A stretch of DNA of 64,000 nucleotides. Source: Apus apus (lineage: Eukaryota; Chordata; Aves; Apodiformes; Apodidae). The notes beneath the pieces were generated by a model that saw only the letters and a list, made by a program, of their open reading frames with translations, was not told the DNA's origin and did no database searches. The stretch covers positions 39,888,905 to 39,952,904 of the forward strand of contig NC_067312.1 of NCBI RefSeq assembly GCF_020740795.1. Reading direction: 5' to 3'. This document shows positions 37,020-49,200 of this stretch, piece after piece (within the stretch, counting starts at the first letter, position 1; each line of letters opens with the position of its first letter). Position numbers and translations under genes: made by a program.

Positions 37020-37908
37020 CAGAAGCATGAATGCAGCATAGGAACTACGGACTTAATTGAAGATTAGCACTTAGTGTGTAACTAAAACACATATAATATA
37101 TTCAACAACTACATAGCATATAAAAACAGGAGCAAAGTGCCACATGTGGTGCAGGATACACACCACACCGTGGGTATTTGACTCTGCAGCCATACTATGG
37201 CTGAACAAGTGGAGCTGTGCTTCACCAGAAGGGGCTACGAGTGAATAACAAGGTGAGGATGGCCTTTGAATACTGTGATTTATTCAAATGAAAGAAGTTA
37301 TATCTAGCTGGCACTTTTGTCAAAAATAGGTCCTGGTTATATAAAATAGCAGCTAGTGTACCCTGAGCAGTTCTGTTAATACCATATGTATCCTGCGACT
37401 AATTTAATTAATATTGGTTTCTCTTGTGTAAATTTGTCATGTCAAATACAGGTTATTTGTATTTCCAGTATTCAGAATTCCCCTACTGGGGCCCTGATGC
37501 CACTTCTACTGGAATCAGTGGAAATAATTTGGTTCACTTTGCTGACAGGAGCATCATTTACAATGACACTAATGCTGCCCTTCCATAAACAGACAGGAAA
37601 AATGTTATTGCAAAACTAGGCTATTTAGGAACTCAACTTAAGAGTGTATGTGATGGTCCAGGAAAGGCCACTTTTAAGGTGACCTGCTAAAATCGGTGTC
37701 TTTTTTTCATGTTCCTTTCACCATATTTTACCTACTCCGGGGAATTAAGGGTCAGAACAGAGGTTCAAAATCCAGAGAGTTCTACTAGAAATACAGTAGA
37801 CACAGGTTTGACATGGGTCTAACAACTCAAAGGATGAAAGGTCTCAGTGTTTCAAGTCTTTAGTAGTCAAGCAACTGTCATAGTATGTGTGCTCAAGTTG
37901 AGTAGTGA
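37020..37908. other. Intergenic DNA, no gene recognised
   Basis: No gene is seen. Around 37470-37545 there is a phrase (GATGCCACTTCTACTGGAAT followed by CAGTGGAAAT) that resembles an ancient amniote repeat motif also visible at 16635-16700. Confidence 0.5.
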
Positions 37909-38085
37909 CAGAATCACACAAAATCACAGAATTACCAAGGCTGGAAAAGGCCTTTAAGATCATTGAGTCTAGCCTATGACCGACACCACCACATCGGCTA
38001 AACCATGGCACTAACTGCCACATCCAGCCTTTCCTTGAACATATCCAAAGTCATTAATTTCCCTGCTTTTGCCATACGGTACCTC
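37909..38085 (-). mobile_element. CR1 3'-end remnant of an older subfamily
   Basis: The sequence AATCACAGAATTACCAAGG followed by CTGGAAAAGGCCTTTAAG, TCATTGAGTC and ACCACCACATCGGCTAAACC is the reverse complement of the 3' end of a diverged CR1 subfamily. Only about 175 bp remain. It carries no coding potential. Confidence 0.8.
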
Positions 38086-39400
38086 TTAAATTAAGGCAGA
38101 AACTTTCTACTCTGTGTTCTGTTTCTAATAACCATTCATATTATAGGGCCAGACTCTAATAGTTAAGCACCAAAAATTGATAATTGATGATATTGATGTA
38201 AGCAACTTATAATTCCTGCCAGGAGACATCAGCAAGAGTGAGTATTTGACAAGCAAGAGAACAGCCATAGATTATACCGCCAAGGAGCTGCTGAATTAAG
38301 ACTTGAAACCAGAATCTTCTTGGTGAGTATGTTCAGAAGCCTACCGGACTTTTAAATGTTCTGTTTTGCCAAATTGCTGAATGTATTTATTTGAAGCAGG
38401 CAGGAAGAATATAATTGCTCTCCAGTTTTTCCTTGAACTGCAAAAACTGGTTTTAAAATGAAGCTAAAATGTTTCGAGAACCAGACCTTGGAGCTTTTAT
38501 TGCATACCACAATCAGACGAAAGTTCAAGAGTGGATTTGCCTCTGAGTTTCAGAGAGGTTAAGCAGTTCAGCAACAGTACTACATACTTACTAAGTAATA
38601 TTTCTACAATCTTCAGCAGTTACTACATTGATGTACATGCAGCTGAATTAGTTTAGGACTTACATATATTTGACCTTGTCCTGAGGAAAAGCTTGTATTA
38701 GCAGAACAAACACTTCATCATGATTCAGCTCATTCCGAAGATTTAAAACCATGTGGTTCTGAGGGAGTTAGAAATTAGGCATCACTGTGATGTGTGGTGC
38801 TAATGCAGTTACAAGCACATTCTCAAATAGTTCATGAGATTGTTCATAAATTTTGACTTCGAGATTGAGAGAATCCTGCTTATTCGCCACCCTTCATGCT
38901 TCTTTGAGCCAAAGGCATTTTGAAAGCGTTATCTGCAACATGGAAGAAACAAGGACAAGAATTACCACATTTATAAACATGAAAACACATGGAATCGTGG
39001 CAGCATGCCTAAAGCTACTTGACTTTGTTAGGCCCTGGAAATTAGGAGTTTTTGTGAATAAAACAAGCAGAAACTTTTTTCTTCCTGTAAGTGGAATTTC
39101 TTCCCTGAACTCCTGTGACTGAGAAGGCTGCCTGTCATTGTCCTTTAGCAGAGGGCAGCACTGTCCCCTGAAGATGACCTGCCATCCTGGCAGACCCTGC
39201 GCTTACAAGTAATTTCAGTAGAAACCTGAGCAGCGTTCAGAGGTCAGCAGTAAGCTGAGCTGGGATCCCCCTTTGGCACGGAGAAGCCTGTGGTCTTCAG
39301 GCTCAGCCCGAAGAAATACCATGAGCAAGGTACCCAGAAACCTGCTTGCTAATACTCAGCCAGTTGTTACAGGGTTTTGTTAGGAGCATGAAGAGCCGTC
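38086..39400. other. VPS13A upstream flank
   Basis: No gene is recognised. A CTCF-like word lies at 39147-39159. The composition shifts to CpG-rich from about 39400. The 89-codon plus-strand frame near 38853-39122 has no recognisable domain. Confidence 0.5.
39147..39159 (+). promoter_or_regulatory. CTCF-like motif next to the VPS13A CpG island
   Basis: AGCAGAGGGCAGC matches the central twelve to thirteen positions of the CTCF core without mismatch, although the outer positions differ. It sits about 1 kb before the VPS13A start, at the edge of the CpG island, a common location for insulator or loop-anchor sites. Confidence 0.4.
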
Positions 39401-40097
39401 AAGGTGTCGGGGCCTTGGGCTGTAACGCGGGGCTGGCTGGAGCCGGCTGGAACCGGTCGTGTCTGGCCTGGGCAGCCCACGGCCTCTTCGCACCCAGGCC
39501 GCGCTCCGCCGCCCTCAGCTTTCCCTGCGACGCTGACACGGCCCTTTAGAAACACTCAGGCCTTTGCTCACCGATACAACATTCGAACCGAAACTTCAAA
39601 CCTACTTGCGGCGGCTCCAGGCAGAAGCCGCAGGGCGGCCTCGCTCCTCCCGCCGAGGCCGCTCGGGAGGCGGGCCCGGCCGGCGCCGGAGGCCTCCGCG
39701 CTGCCGCTCGGGCCCTCGGACACCCGAGCCCCCCGCCGGGACACAGCCCGGGGGCCACGCTCCGCGGCGGAGCACCCGCCGTTCCCACCGGGTTTCGTTC
39801 CCGGAGCAGCACTAGCTCGGCCGCTGCCGAAGAGCTGGGACGTGCTGATGATTTCAACACTTGCCTAGGCCGGGGAGGGGGAGTAAACCCCGAAAAACCC
39901 GTCACGGCTGCCACATCTGAACTCCTTGGCCGGGACAACCCGCGTCCCCCAGACGGGCAGGGGCTGCCGCTCCCGGGAGCGGCCCCTCCCGCCGCGCAGC
40001 TACCGCGCCTGCGCCGGGGCGCGCGGCCCAGAGGGGCGGGGCCGGGGGGGGCGGGGCGGGCCCGGGCGGGGCGGGGGGGGGGCCGGGCCCGAGCGGA

Positions 40098-40118
40098 GGC
40101 GGCGGCGGCGGCGGCGGC
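40098..40118 (+). repeat. (GGC)7 in the VPS13A 5' UTR
   Basis: Seven uninterrupted GGC units end 21 bp before the start codon, so they lie in the presumed 5' UTR. Such repeats are often polymorphic in length and can form structured RNA. Confidence 0.85.
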
Positions 40119-40139
40119 TGCCGGGCCCGCGGCGGCAGG

Positions 40140-40239
40140 ATGGTGTTCGAGTCGCTGGTCGTGGACGTCCTGAACCGTTTCCTCGGCGACTACGTGGTGA
40201 ACCTGGACAGCTCCCAGCTGAACCTGGGCATCTGGGGAG
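40140..40239 (+). CDS. VPS13A: VPS13A exon 1 (coding part)
   Basis: Encodes residues 1-33 plus one base. It carries the chorein signature MVFES...[15 protein letters not shown]. The start codon context is strong (A at -3, G at +4). The donor is G|GTACGG, phase 1. Residue 33 is Gly where the human protein, from memory, has Lys. Confidence 0.97.
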
Positions 40240-43200
40240 GTACGGGGCTTCCGCGCCGCGGGGTGACCCGCCGCATGCCCGCCGCGCTGCCCTCCCTCCC
40301 GGGCCGGGCTCGGGGCCGCCCTGCCGCCCGCGCACGGGAGGAGGCCGGGGCGGCGTTCCCGGGCGCCGGGCCGCGCCCGCCGCGCCGCCTTGGGCTGGGT
40401 GCCCGGCAGCTCCCTCCCTGCCCGGCAGCTCCCCCCCTGCCTGCCGCCCCCCCTGCCCGGCGGTTTAAAAATAGTGGTGGGGGGAGGAGGTGTGGGCGGG
40501 GGCCGTGGAGCAGCCGGTTGCAGCGCTGGGGGGCGGGCGCGGGGCCAGGAGGAGCTGCGAAGGGAGGCGGAGGAAAGCCCGGCCGAGACGCTGGGGTGTC
40601 TACTTGCGGTTTTGTTTTTTCTTCCGTGCGGAGCTTGCGGGCGTCGGGATGGACGAGGCTCTTCTGGCGCTCGGGAAAAGTTTGGAGCGGGCGGGGCCCG
40701 GGGCCGCGAGCCTGGCCTGGCGTGGAGCGAGTGCGAAGCCCAACTGACTTACTGACTCCTGCCCTGCCTGGAAATGATAGGAAATCAGCACCTGGGCTTT
40801 AGATAGCGTTTTAGTGTCGGTGGTGTGCTAGGGGAAGTCAGTCGCCCTGTCTGCAAGCAGCAGTGATGTGCCGGATTGTTTCGGTGTTGTCATGAGGAGA
40901 TCTGGAGCAGTCGTCGTGTTTCCCTTTTCTAACATGAGAGAATTAGGAACAGAGGCTGGCGTCGGTGCTCGCAGAAGATGTGACCGACTGTGCCAGGCAC
41001 GGTAAGCAGTAGTCTGCAGGAGCAAGTCAGTTCTGAGGGCAGGAGAGCATTCTGCCTGAAGGTTGCTGAGTTGAGGGCCCTTTAGTGATGTACCGACAAG
41101 AAAACAGGAACAAGCGTCTCTCTTTCCGGTGTTGTCTGGGCAAAGTAAGGTGGCATCAGAAGAGCAAGACGCACACGATTAACAGATGCGTGTGCAGTGA
41201 CCACTACTGGCTTGGTTTTGAATGTGCATTCCAGGTGTCTGCAGCATCAAGAAAAACAAGTGCAGAAGTACAGGGTTTTTTTTACATGTGTGTTCGTGTA
41301 TCTGCAGGTGGGAAGCATTCTCGAGGTGTTCCCTACCTACAGTTCCGTTCTTAATTGCTCATACATACGAGTCAGATTTTGGAACCTTTTCCTAGAGTTT
41401 TTTGCATCCTGGACATTCTTGTTTAAACAGTTCTGTTTTCCGAAATGGCATCCTTATTTGGTTCTTTCTCTGCAATCATTTTCTTTCACCTAATCAAGGC
41501 ATTAGTAGGATCTTTCTAAAGTTCAGTCTCTATGTGAAGTCTTAACACTGCAACAGCAGAAGTAACTGCTGGAGAGAATATAGTCCTTGATCTGTTGCAG
41601 TAAGGCCCAGTGTAGCATATTTATTACAGATTATGTGTGTTTTATTTGAAAGGATTGAGTTAACTGCATCTTTCTGCAAAAATGTGTCAGACTAATTGTG
41701 TGATTTTTATGCTTAACAGGTTCTTCAGTTCTCATAGTTTCTGTTCAGGGAAGGCAAGCAGAATATTTCTTGTAAAATATTTAAAATTCTGTAAATGTTT
41801 TGGGCAATATCTGTACATTACAAAAAGGTAAAAGCTTGTTTTTCCAGCTCTGTAGGTTGCAGCGTGTGCTTCTGTGAGACAGTTCTTGCCAGATTGGATG
41901 CACATTAGCTGTCTCACTTTTTTAAAAAAGCTAAATGGATATAAATAATTTTTACTTTGGAGTTTTGGTATTCCAAGTGTCATTGTTTTATGCATGTGGA
42001 ACTTGGTTTTGGGGTTTTTTCTATAATTTCCACTTCAATTAGTTTTAATATTTTAGAGGCTTTAGTATATTTTTTCTTAAGATTGAGTTCCTTTTGCTCA
42101 GTACAGTGCCTTTGTACTAAAATAAAATTAGTTTTTCTTTGCATAGTCTGTTTACTTTATTAGCATGAACACTGATGTATGAAGGGACATCTTGCTCTCA
42201 GAGGCCTAGCTAGAACTGTTCTCCAGAACTGCTAGCATTGTTGAAACCTCACCTATAGAGTTTTTTTTTTCCCCTAGTTTCTTCTGCATGATGCTTTCAC
42301 TTGTGTATGCAACTTAAACAATGTTTAATGGTGTGCGCATTTACAGTATCTCTTCTGTTGTAGGACCTAGAAATTGCATTTCTCTAACAAAAAGGCAGTA
42401 ACAGTAGTAGTAATAGCAGCAGATTACTGTCTTCATATAAAGGCCATTGTTAATTTGCAGATCCCTTTACTTGCAGTGTTTCTGATGTGTACTGAGAGTT
42501 TTATTGGCTTCCTCATAGCTGAAATTGTGTAACTAATTTATTTTAATTTTTTTTAGAAAAAATAGTACTCTTTTTTGCTCTTCATATTTTATGTAAACAT
42601 TTTACTTTTTCAGGCTTGTCTGCATTCTTTGAAAGTGTATCATTACAGCTGTGTTTTCATACCGGGTCTGTCTTGAGTATGCATCACGACAAATTTGCTG
42701 AGTTTTACAGAAATTGTGTAGTCTAAATTGATTTAGGACAATTTAATTTCAAGTATTTTGGAGTGATTAATAGGATATTTTTTTTCTCCTTAATAAATGG
42801 CTAGGGCTTTTTGAATGCTATAGCACTGCACAGGTACTACTACATAGCTGTATCTTAAATTTTTAAAAGTCTCATTTTTTTATTCTTTGAATGATCAAAT
42901 ATGCATGGGAGGGTGTTTTTTTAGATGTTATAATGAAAAAGATTTTTTCCTTGTGATGGTGTTGCATAGCTAGCCTACTTAGTTTAAGATTGGTAACCTG
43001 TTGGTAGACTCTGGTTATCTGTATGAAAACTAACTTTATATAGTTTGACCTTTGGTACGTTTGGGAGTTTTATTGATGACTTTTGAATGAACATGCTAAC
43101 TTTCATTTCAGTTTTGCATAATGATAGAAGTCAGTTTGCCATATTAAAACCGTCCAGATTCAATCTGCCTAGTAAAGCTGTGTGATGACACTGCTTCAAA

Positions 43201-46200
43201 GAACATACATGAACACAGCAGTAATTACAGAAATGCTTCTACTTTTTTATTTTTGTTTTTTTAAAAAAACACTCTCAGGTTGAAGGGTACAAATTCAGAC
43301 TGTCTCAATACTAAAGAAAGATTGGATGTCTGTAAACACTCGTGGCTGAGAGAGTTGCAAGAAGGGAATAACCTGAAATATAAAAGGCAACGAAGATAGG
43401 GTAACGTAGGACAAGGTATCTAAGAAAAAAGGGAATTCAAACAGGTGAGGCCAAGGGTCAGAAAATATTCTAAGAGTGAAAGAAGGCAGATTCTTATAAG
43501 AGCTCTGTTAGTATGAAGCAGAATCAAGTGTTACAGTTGTTTCCATCAAGGAGAGTTGTTCGATGAATGTGGCTCGGAAGGACGATGTTTCAAATATCTT
43601 CTTGTTTTGATCTTCACTTAAAAAGAGTTTCAATGAGGTGTGTTCACCAATGTGTAAGTACTTGGCTTAGAAAAACAGGTTAGAGAAGTGTTAAGTTAGA
43701 TATTTTGTAATGGTCTGGACCTAAGAAAGTCATACTTCAATGGCTGAAGCAAGTGAGATGTTGGCAGTTAACTTTGAGAATAAGCAATATGTGGTTGAGG
43801 CTTACAGGCACTATGAGATACCAAACAGTTGTTTCACGAACGTTCACATTGCCAGTGTTTTCTTTTGGCTGGGTCTTAATAACTTAATTCAGTGTCTTGA
43901 TTAGACCCTCTGAAGGACCTTTAAAATACTTAATTCTTTATTGAGTTGGCATACCTACTTGTTAAATAATGTCTCAAGCATTATCTTAATGCAACTTGTT
44001 ACTTGGATAGCTGGTGTGTCTTACTGGGGCAGCTATACTGATAGGATGATACAGACAGATAACTGACACTGGCACTTTTTTTTTGGCTACAGCTATTATT
44101 CTAATAAAAGACTAATTTGTTTACATACCTTTACTTAGGCTAAGTGTAGTCGGTGCAAGGATACAGTGGTGCAATCTGTCCCCTTAGATACTTGTAATTT
44201 GTAATTTTAATAGACTGAGGAATTAGGGACATCTGGTAGTTTCTACTGGCTTTCATGGCCAGTTTTACAGTGATGTCAGGAGAGGAGGTGTTTGGCAGGC
44301 ACTCTTCTTTGCAAAGGTGTACAGCTTGTCTCCAGAGGGTATGCTTAAACAGGAATAATAAACAGCATGAGTGCAAGAGGGAAATAGCTGGCAAAGGCAG
44401 CAGTTTTTACAAAGTGATCAAAGATGTTTGCAAGCTGACTATGCTGTTGCAAAAAGTACAAATTTAGTGAAAATATATGAGCAGGAGTGTTAGGTAATGG
44501 TCAGATATTGGCTGAAGGATTTTCATTTGCTGATGCCTGCCTTTCTCTGCTATCCCTGTCCCCCCTTCTCCGTGCACATCCCTCCCCCACCCAACCCCCA
44601 GATCTTATTTACAAGATAGCAGAAATGTGATTAATACATAGGTTAAATTTTTGGGATTTTTATGTAGATTAGTTTTCTTCCACTTCTTTAACTTTGGTTG
44701 AATTCCATGACAAAATTTCGGTTAATGAAATGGTTCATTCACTCAAATTCATGATGTCATTTTGAGAATCTAAAATGAAAACTATAAAACTATTTATTCC
44801 AGAATTTTGACAGATCTTTCATTTGATTGAAATATTTACAATGTCCAGAGATCAGTGAAGCTAAGAATTTGCTTTATAACATAGTCTAAATAAACCCTAA
44901 ACTGTCCTATAGGTATTTATAAATGTTCTGGCTTTTATTATTGTTTTGGCTGTTAGTCTGGATGTTTAACCCTAGATATTTATACAGCTCCAGCTACATG
45001 TATATACAGTTTTCAAGGTTGCTTAGTAGGGCATTTTTTAAGCCACCCATCACATAGGTGTTTAGTCACCTTCCTGTCTTCAAAACAAAGAAACATGCAA
45101 TTATCCCCAACAGGGGAAAGTAAATACCCCAAATCCCAACCAAACGAAACAACCAGATCTTGATGTATTTTGAAATTCTTGCCATTAAAATCTGTTTGCA
45201 GTGCCCCAAGATGGTAAACTTTGGTAGCTGTCTTCCCCAGTTTTCCTACTGCTGTTTGTGAGGGCTTTAATTTTCTTTTTTTTCCCCTAGCAGAACTGTC
45301 AGGATTAAGTGCAATTGTGCTTGGAGCTATGTTTCATTGCATTCATTGCATTGCAAGTGGAACAGCCAGTGTGATAAAAGCTAGATTTTGGCAATGAAGG
45401 AAAATAAAGACATAGTCAGTTATTCCATTTCAAATTGTGAGTGTTAAGAGTTGGTTGCCAGCTGAGGTGTGGTAGGTTTGGAAGCAGTTCATGTTTACTT
45501 GCAGGAGTGTTTAATTAGTCTCTTTCTTGCACTCTCTCTCAAGTGTAGGAAAAGGAAAGGTTGCATAAATACATGTTTCTGTAGTAGCCTTTAGTTTGCT
45601 TTCAAGTCCATTTACTGTGTTTAGATGCTCAGTGAAGGTTTTGTGAATTAACTGTGGTGTTATTTTAATTAATATTTTCCAGTAATTTTATGGTTGAAGC
45701 TTTACTAATTTCTGTGTCTTCTAACTAAAACCTTTAAACTTAAAATTTGTAAAATCATAAATGTAGGAAAAATTATGAAGAATTATTTACCTTATTTCCC
45801 AAGCCCAGCATTTCATGTAGAATTATTAAAGCTGTCTTGTTTGAAACAGTATCAATACCATGTTTATTCTCTGCCCTTATGATTAACTACAGTTCTCCAT
45901 CACAAAATATTGTTTGTCAGTGCTTGAGATGATAGTCCTTGCTCACTTCACAGTGACTTGTTTTTAGAAGCATTAGGGCTGCCATGTTATTGCATCTGGA
46001 GTTACTGTGGCTCAGCTGAAATGGGGCATGTACCAAGGCCTTGCTAAATGAGAGGCAGTGTTCACTTAGCTGAAAGTGAAAGAAGCTAAACCAAATCAAA
46101 CTGCTTCATGTGTCATGTAGTCTTACAGTTTGCCTTGAAACATTTTTACCATGGTTCAGCTGACATGCAAAAAGTGCATGTTATGCATGGTAGCTTGTTT

Positions 46201-49200
46201 ACAAACTTGAGCGTTTGATCTGTATACTGTTAGAAATCCCATTAACAATGTCATCTGGGAGAATGAATTTTTTATTATTTTTTTTTCTGTGTGTGTCTTT
46301 CATATAATGAAAGTTTCTCCATCGAGTATTAAAATGGTCTGTGCAGGGTCAGCTTTATCAGGGAATAAATTTAGAGTAGAGTTGAACCCAATGGTACGTA
46401 AAAACTATCACCTTGTTATTACCAACAAAGAATATGTAGTTACAGTTACTATAGTTGTTATAGACTACTATTGGGAATGCTCTTTTTGGTTTTTGGTGTT
46501 TGGTGGTTGTTTTTTTTTGTGTGTGTGTTTTTTTGTTTTGTTTTGTTTTTTGTTTTTCCTTTTCTAGGGCTCCTGTCAACGAGTGTGTATTCTAAGGCTT
46601 AAAAGCAGAACCATCAGCTCTCAGAAACATCCTTCTGCCTCTAGAGAGGCTGATGGTGGCACATGTCAGATGTGTAGAATTCTACTAGAAAGTGATAATT
46701 GATTGTTACAATGAATAGATTAAAAACTTCATAGTTTTGTGAGCATTACAAGATGGATGGGTTAGTTTACCTGACCATCTTTTCCACAGCAGTTCAACAG
46801 CTTAAGCCAACTGTTCTGATGAATGCATTTTTTGAGATTAACATCCAGTTTCCTGAAATTGGTGGTCCTTTGAGCAGTAGTCTAATTCCATCAGGACTCT
46901 GTAACTGCAAGAATATTTCTTGCCGGTTGGAGCGCCGCACTCCTCAAATGTTTGGCCATTTTTAACTTATATCTCTAAAAGAAAAGCATTATTGGGTCAA
47001 TCACATCTTCATTTGCAGTCTGAAGTTCTCTCTTTCCAGGCCTGTAATCTACTTCTGGTTTCCTGAATCTCGTTTATGCTTCTGCTCGACTGTGTCAGGT
47101 GTCTGTTCCATGTGCATCTGTTAACACTATACAACTAATTCAGAATTAGCCATTGTAGGTGTTCCATGCTTTTTGTAGAGTTTACAGAAGACGTTGCTTG
47201 AGACTACGTGCATGTTTTTAAGTTATGAGTTTCCTGGCCCTTTGCAATGTGCCTTTGTTATGGCAAGAGTCTCATTTTTTTATATAAACAGATCGTGCAA
47301 TTAAAATACCCTGTGTTTGCAAGAGTACTGATTTTTTTTTTTTTTGTCTTAAGATGTCAAAAAACAAGATTTACTGCAGTGCTTTCTGTGAACTTTTATA
47401 AGCCTATAAATATAACTTGCAAATATAAGATCTTTTCAGGGCTAAAAATACACTCTAATGTTGCTAAATTTCCACAAGCACAGGAAGCAGATGGTTGAGG
47501 AAAAATAAGCGAACTTCTAATCTCAGAATGGATCCAGACAAAATGTGACAATAATTTCCAACATCTTTATATTGAGCAATCTTAGGTTCTCTTAACTCCA
47601 GGATCAAATCTCAGATGTTATTTTGTAGCATGAATGAACAATGTGTTCTTAATCATCTTTTGTGGCTATTTGAGGTGTAGATTTTAGGTATCTTTCACAG
47701 CAAATAGTTGAAGAACCACAGGTCAGGGACCACTGACTCAGTCTTTGGAATATTTAGCATGCACCACCACTACTTTGCTTATTGTAGTTTTGCTTACTGG
47801 CTTCTTTGCTTTTTAGGAGCGGTAGCACTGAAGAATCTTGAAATAAAAGAAAATGCACTGGTAAGTTAATGAAAGTAAAAATAAAACTGTTGCAAAAAAT
47901 GATTATTGAACAATTATTTGAATTGTACATGCTTTTTCTGTTCTTATTTTAGGATGCACTGTATTTTAGTGAATACTTACTGTTTTGTTTTCTGTGTACT
48001 TGTGTGGCTTGTCTGTTTAATTCGAGTTTAAATGTAAAGGTGAAGGTGCATGCTGGCTTCCTTTTATTTTTTTTGTTTGTTTGGGGGTTTTGTTTGTTTT
48101 GTTTTGGTTTTTTTGTTTTCCCAAAACAAAACTCTTGGCAATTTCTAGAAGACTGTGTTTTGATCAAAAGTAATACTGAAAGACCTTCTTGCTTTTGGGA
48201 ATGTATTAAGGGTAGCAGGGCTTAACAGTCTCAATCAGTAACCAGGCACTTGCTTGGTCCATTATATTGAATGGCGTTTTTTCAGTGTTTGAAAGGTTGT
48301 TAAGTAATAATAAATAATAATTAAATAATAATAATAATAATAATAATTATTAAATAATAATTAAATAATAATTAAATAATTAATAAATAATTAAATTATT
48401 AAATTAAATAATTAAATTAAATAATAATAAATAATTAAATAATAATTTTTTATTTATTTTTTTTTTTCCCTGTGTGGGAACATTCAAAAGTTTTTGAAAT
48501 GAACTTAAATATTCTAAAACACTTTCTTTCAGAGTCAGCTGGATGTGCCATTTAAAGTTAAAGCAGGACATATTGGTAAGTTATGTTTTATCATACACCA
48601 ATGCAAGAATTATTAAACATACTGCTTTTCCTTGCAAATGGCTGTAGGCATCCTAAGCAAGTTACCTTCCTGGTTTCCTTGGTTTGCATGATTTGTAAAC
48701 TCTGAAGTTTATCTCTTCTGAAAGAAACTGCTTGAAGAGGCTCCTTCTCTTGAGCTGAGATGACAAAGTTAAAATATACTGGAGTCTTGTCTAATCACTT
48801 CTAATATTACTGAGAGAAGAACCCAACACAGCATAAAGGAGCAGCTGAGCAGGACTGAGTCTCATCCCTTGTCTTAACAAGACTACACAACTGTTTTTGC
48901 CTTCCACTTTTCCTTCTACCCTCCTTCCCTGTTTTTGCTAATATGAAAAGTTTTCTCATTGCAAGTTGATTGTTTTGAAAAGTTAGTGGTTTCTTAAAGC
49001 AGACTGAAGTCTAAAGCCATTATGTTTCCCTTAAATCTGCCCTGGAAGTATATATTTTCCTGTGACTGATTTTTGTAGTTTATTAAAACTGGCAGTTACG
49101 TGAAGAATGAGAGGTGCTGTAACCTCAGGGTCCCCATGGTTCACAAAACATACACACCCCTTTAAGACCCCCTCCTATAGAAAGAAAAAAAAAAAAAATT

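Larger units (their letters stand above)
39400..40760 (+). promoter_or_regulatory. VPS13A CpG-island promoter
   Basis: A CpG-dense block surrounds VPS13A exon 1. There is no TATA box. Several GGGGCGGGG-type Sp1 boxes lie at 40034-40082, and CGCGCCTGCGCC (40004-40015) is one mismatch from an NRF1 site. This is the architecture of a broadly expressed housekeeping-type promoter, consistent with VPS13A. Transcription probably starts within about 150 bp upstream of the ATG. Long open frames here on both strands are Arg/Pro/Gly-rich chance frames. A divergent noncoding transcript is possible but not shown. Confidence 0.8.

Noticed and set aside
39404-40802. Several plus- and minus-strand frames in the VPS13A CpG island, including a 220-codon frame starting at the VPS13A ATG
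   Set aside because: The 220-codon frame is exon 1 read through the donor into intron 1. The others are Arg/Pro/Gly-rich chance frames without family resemblance.
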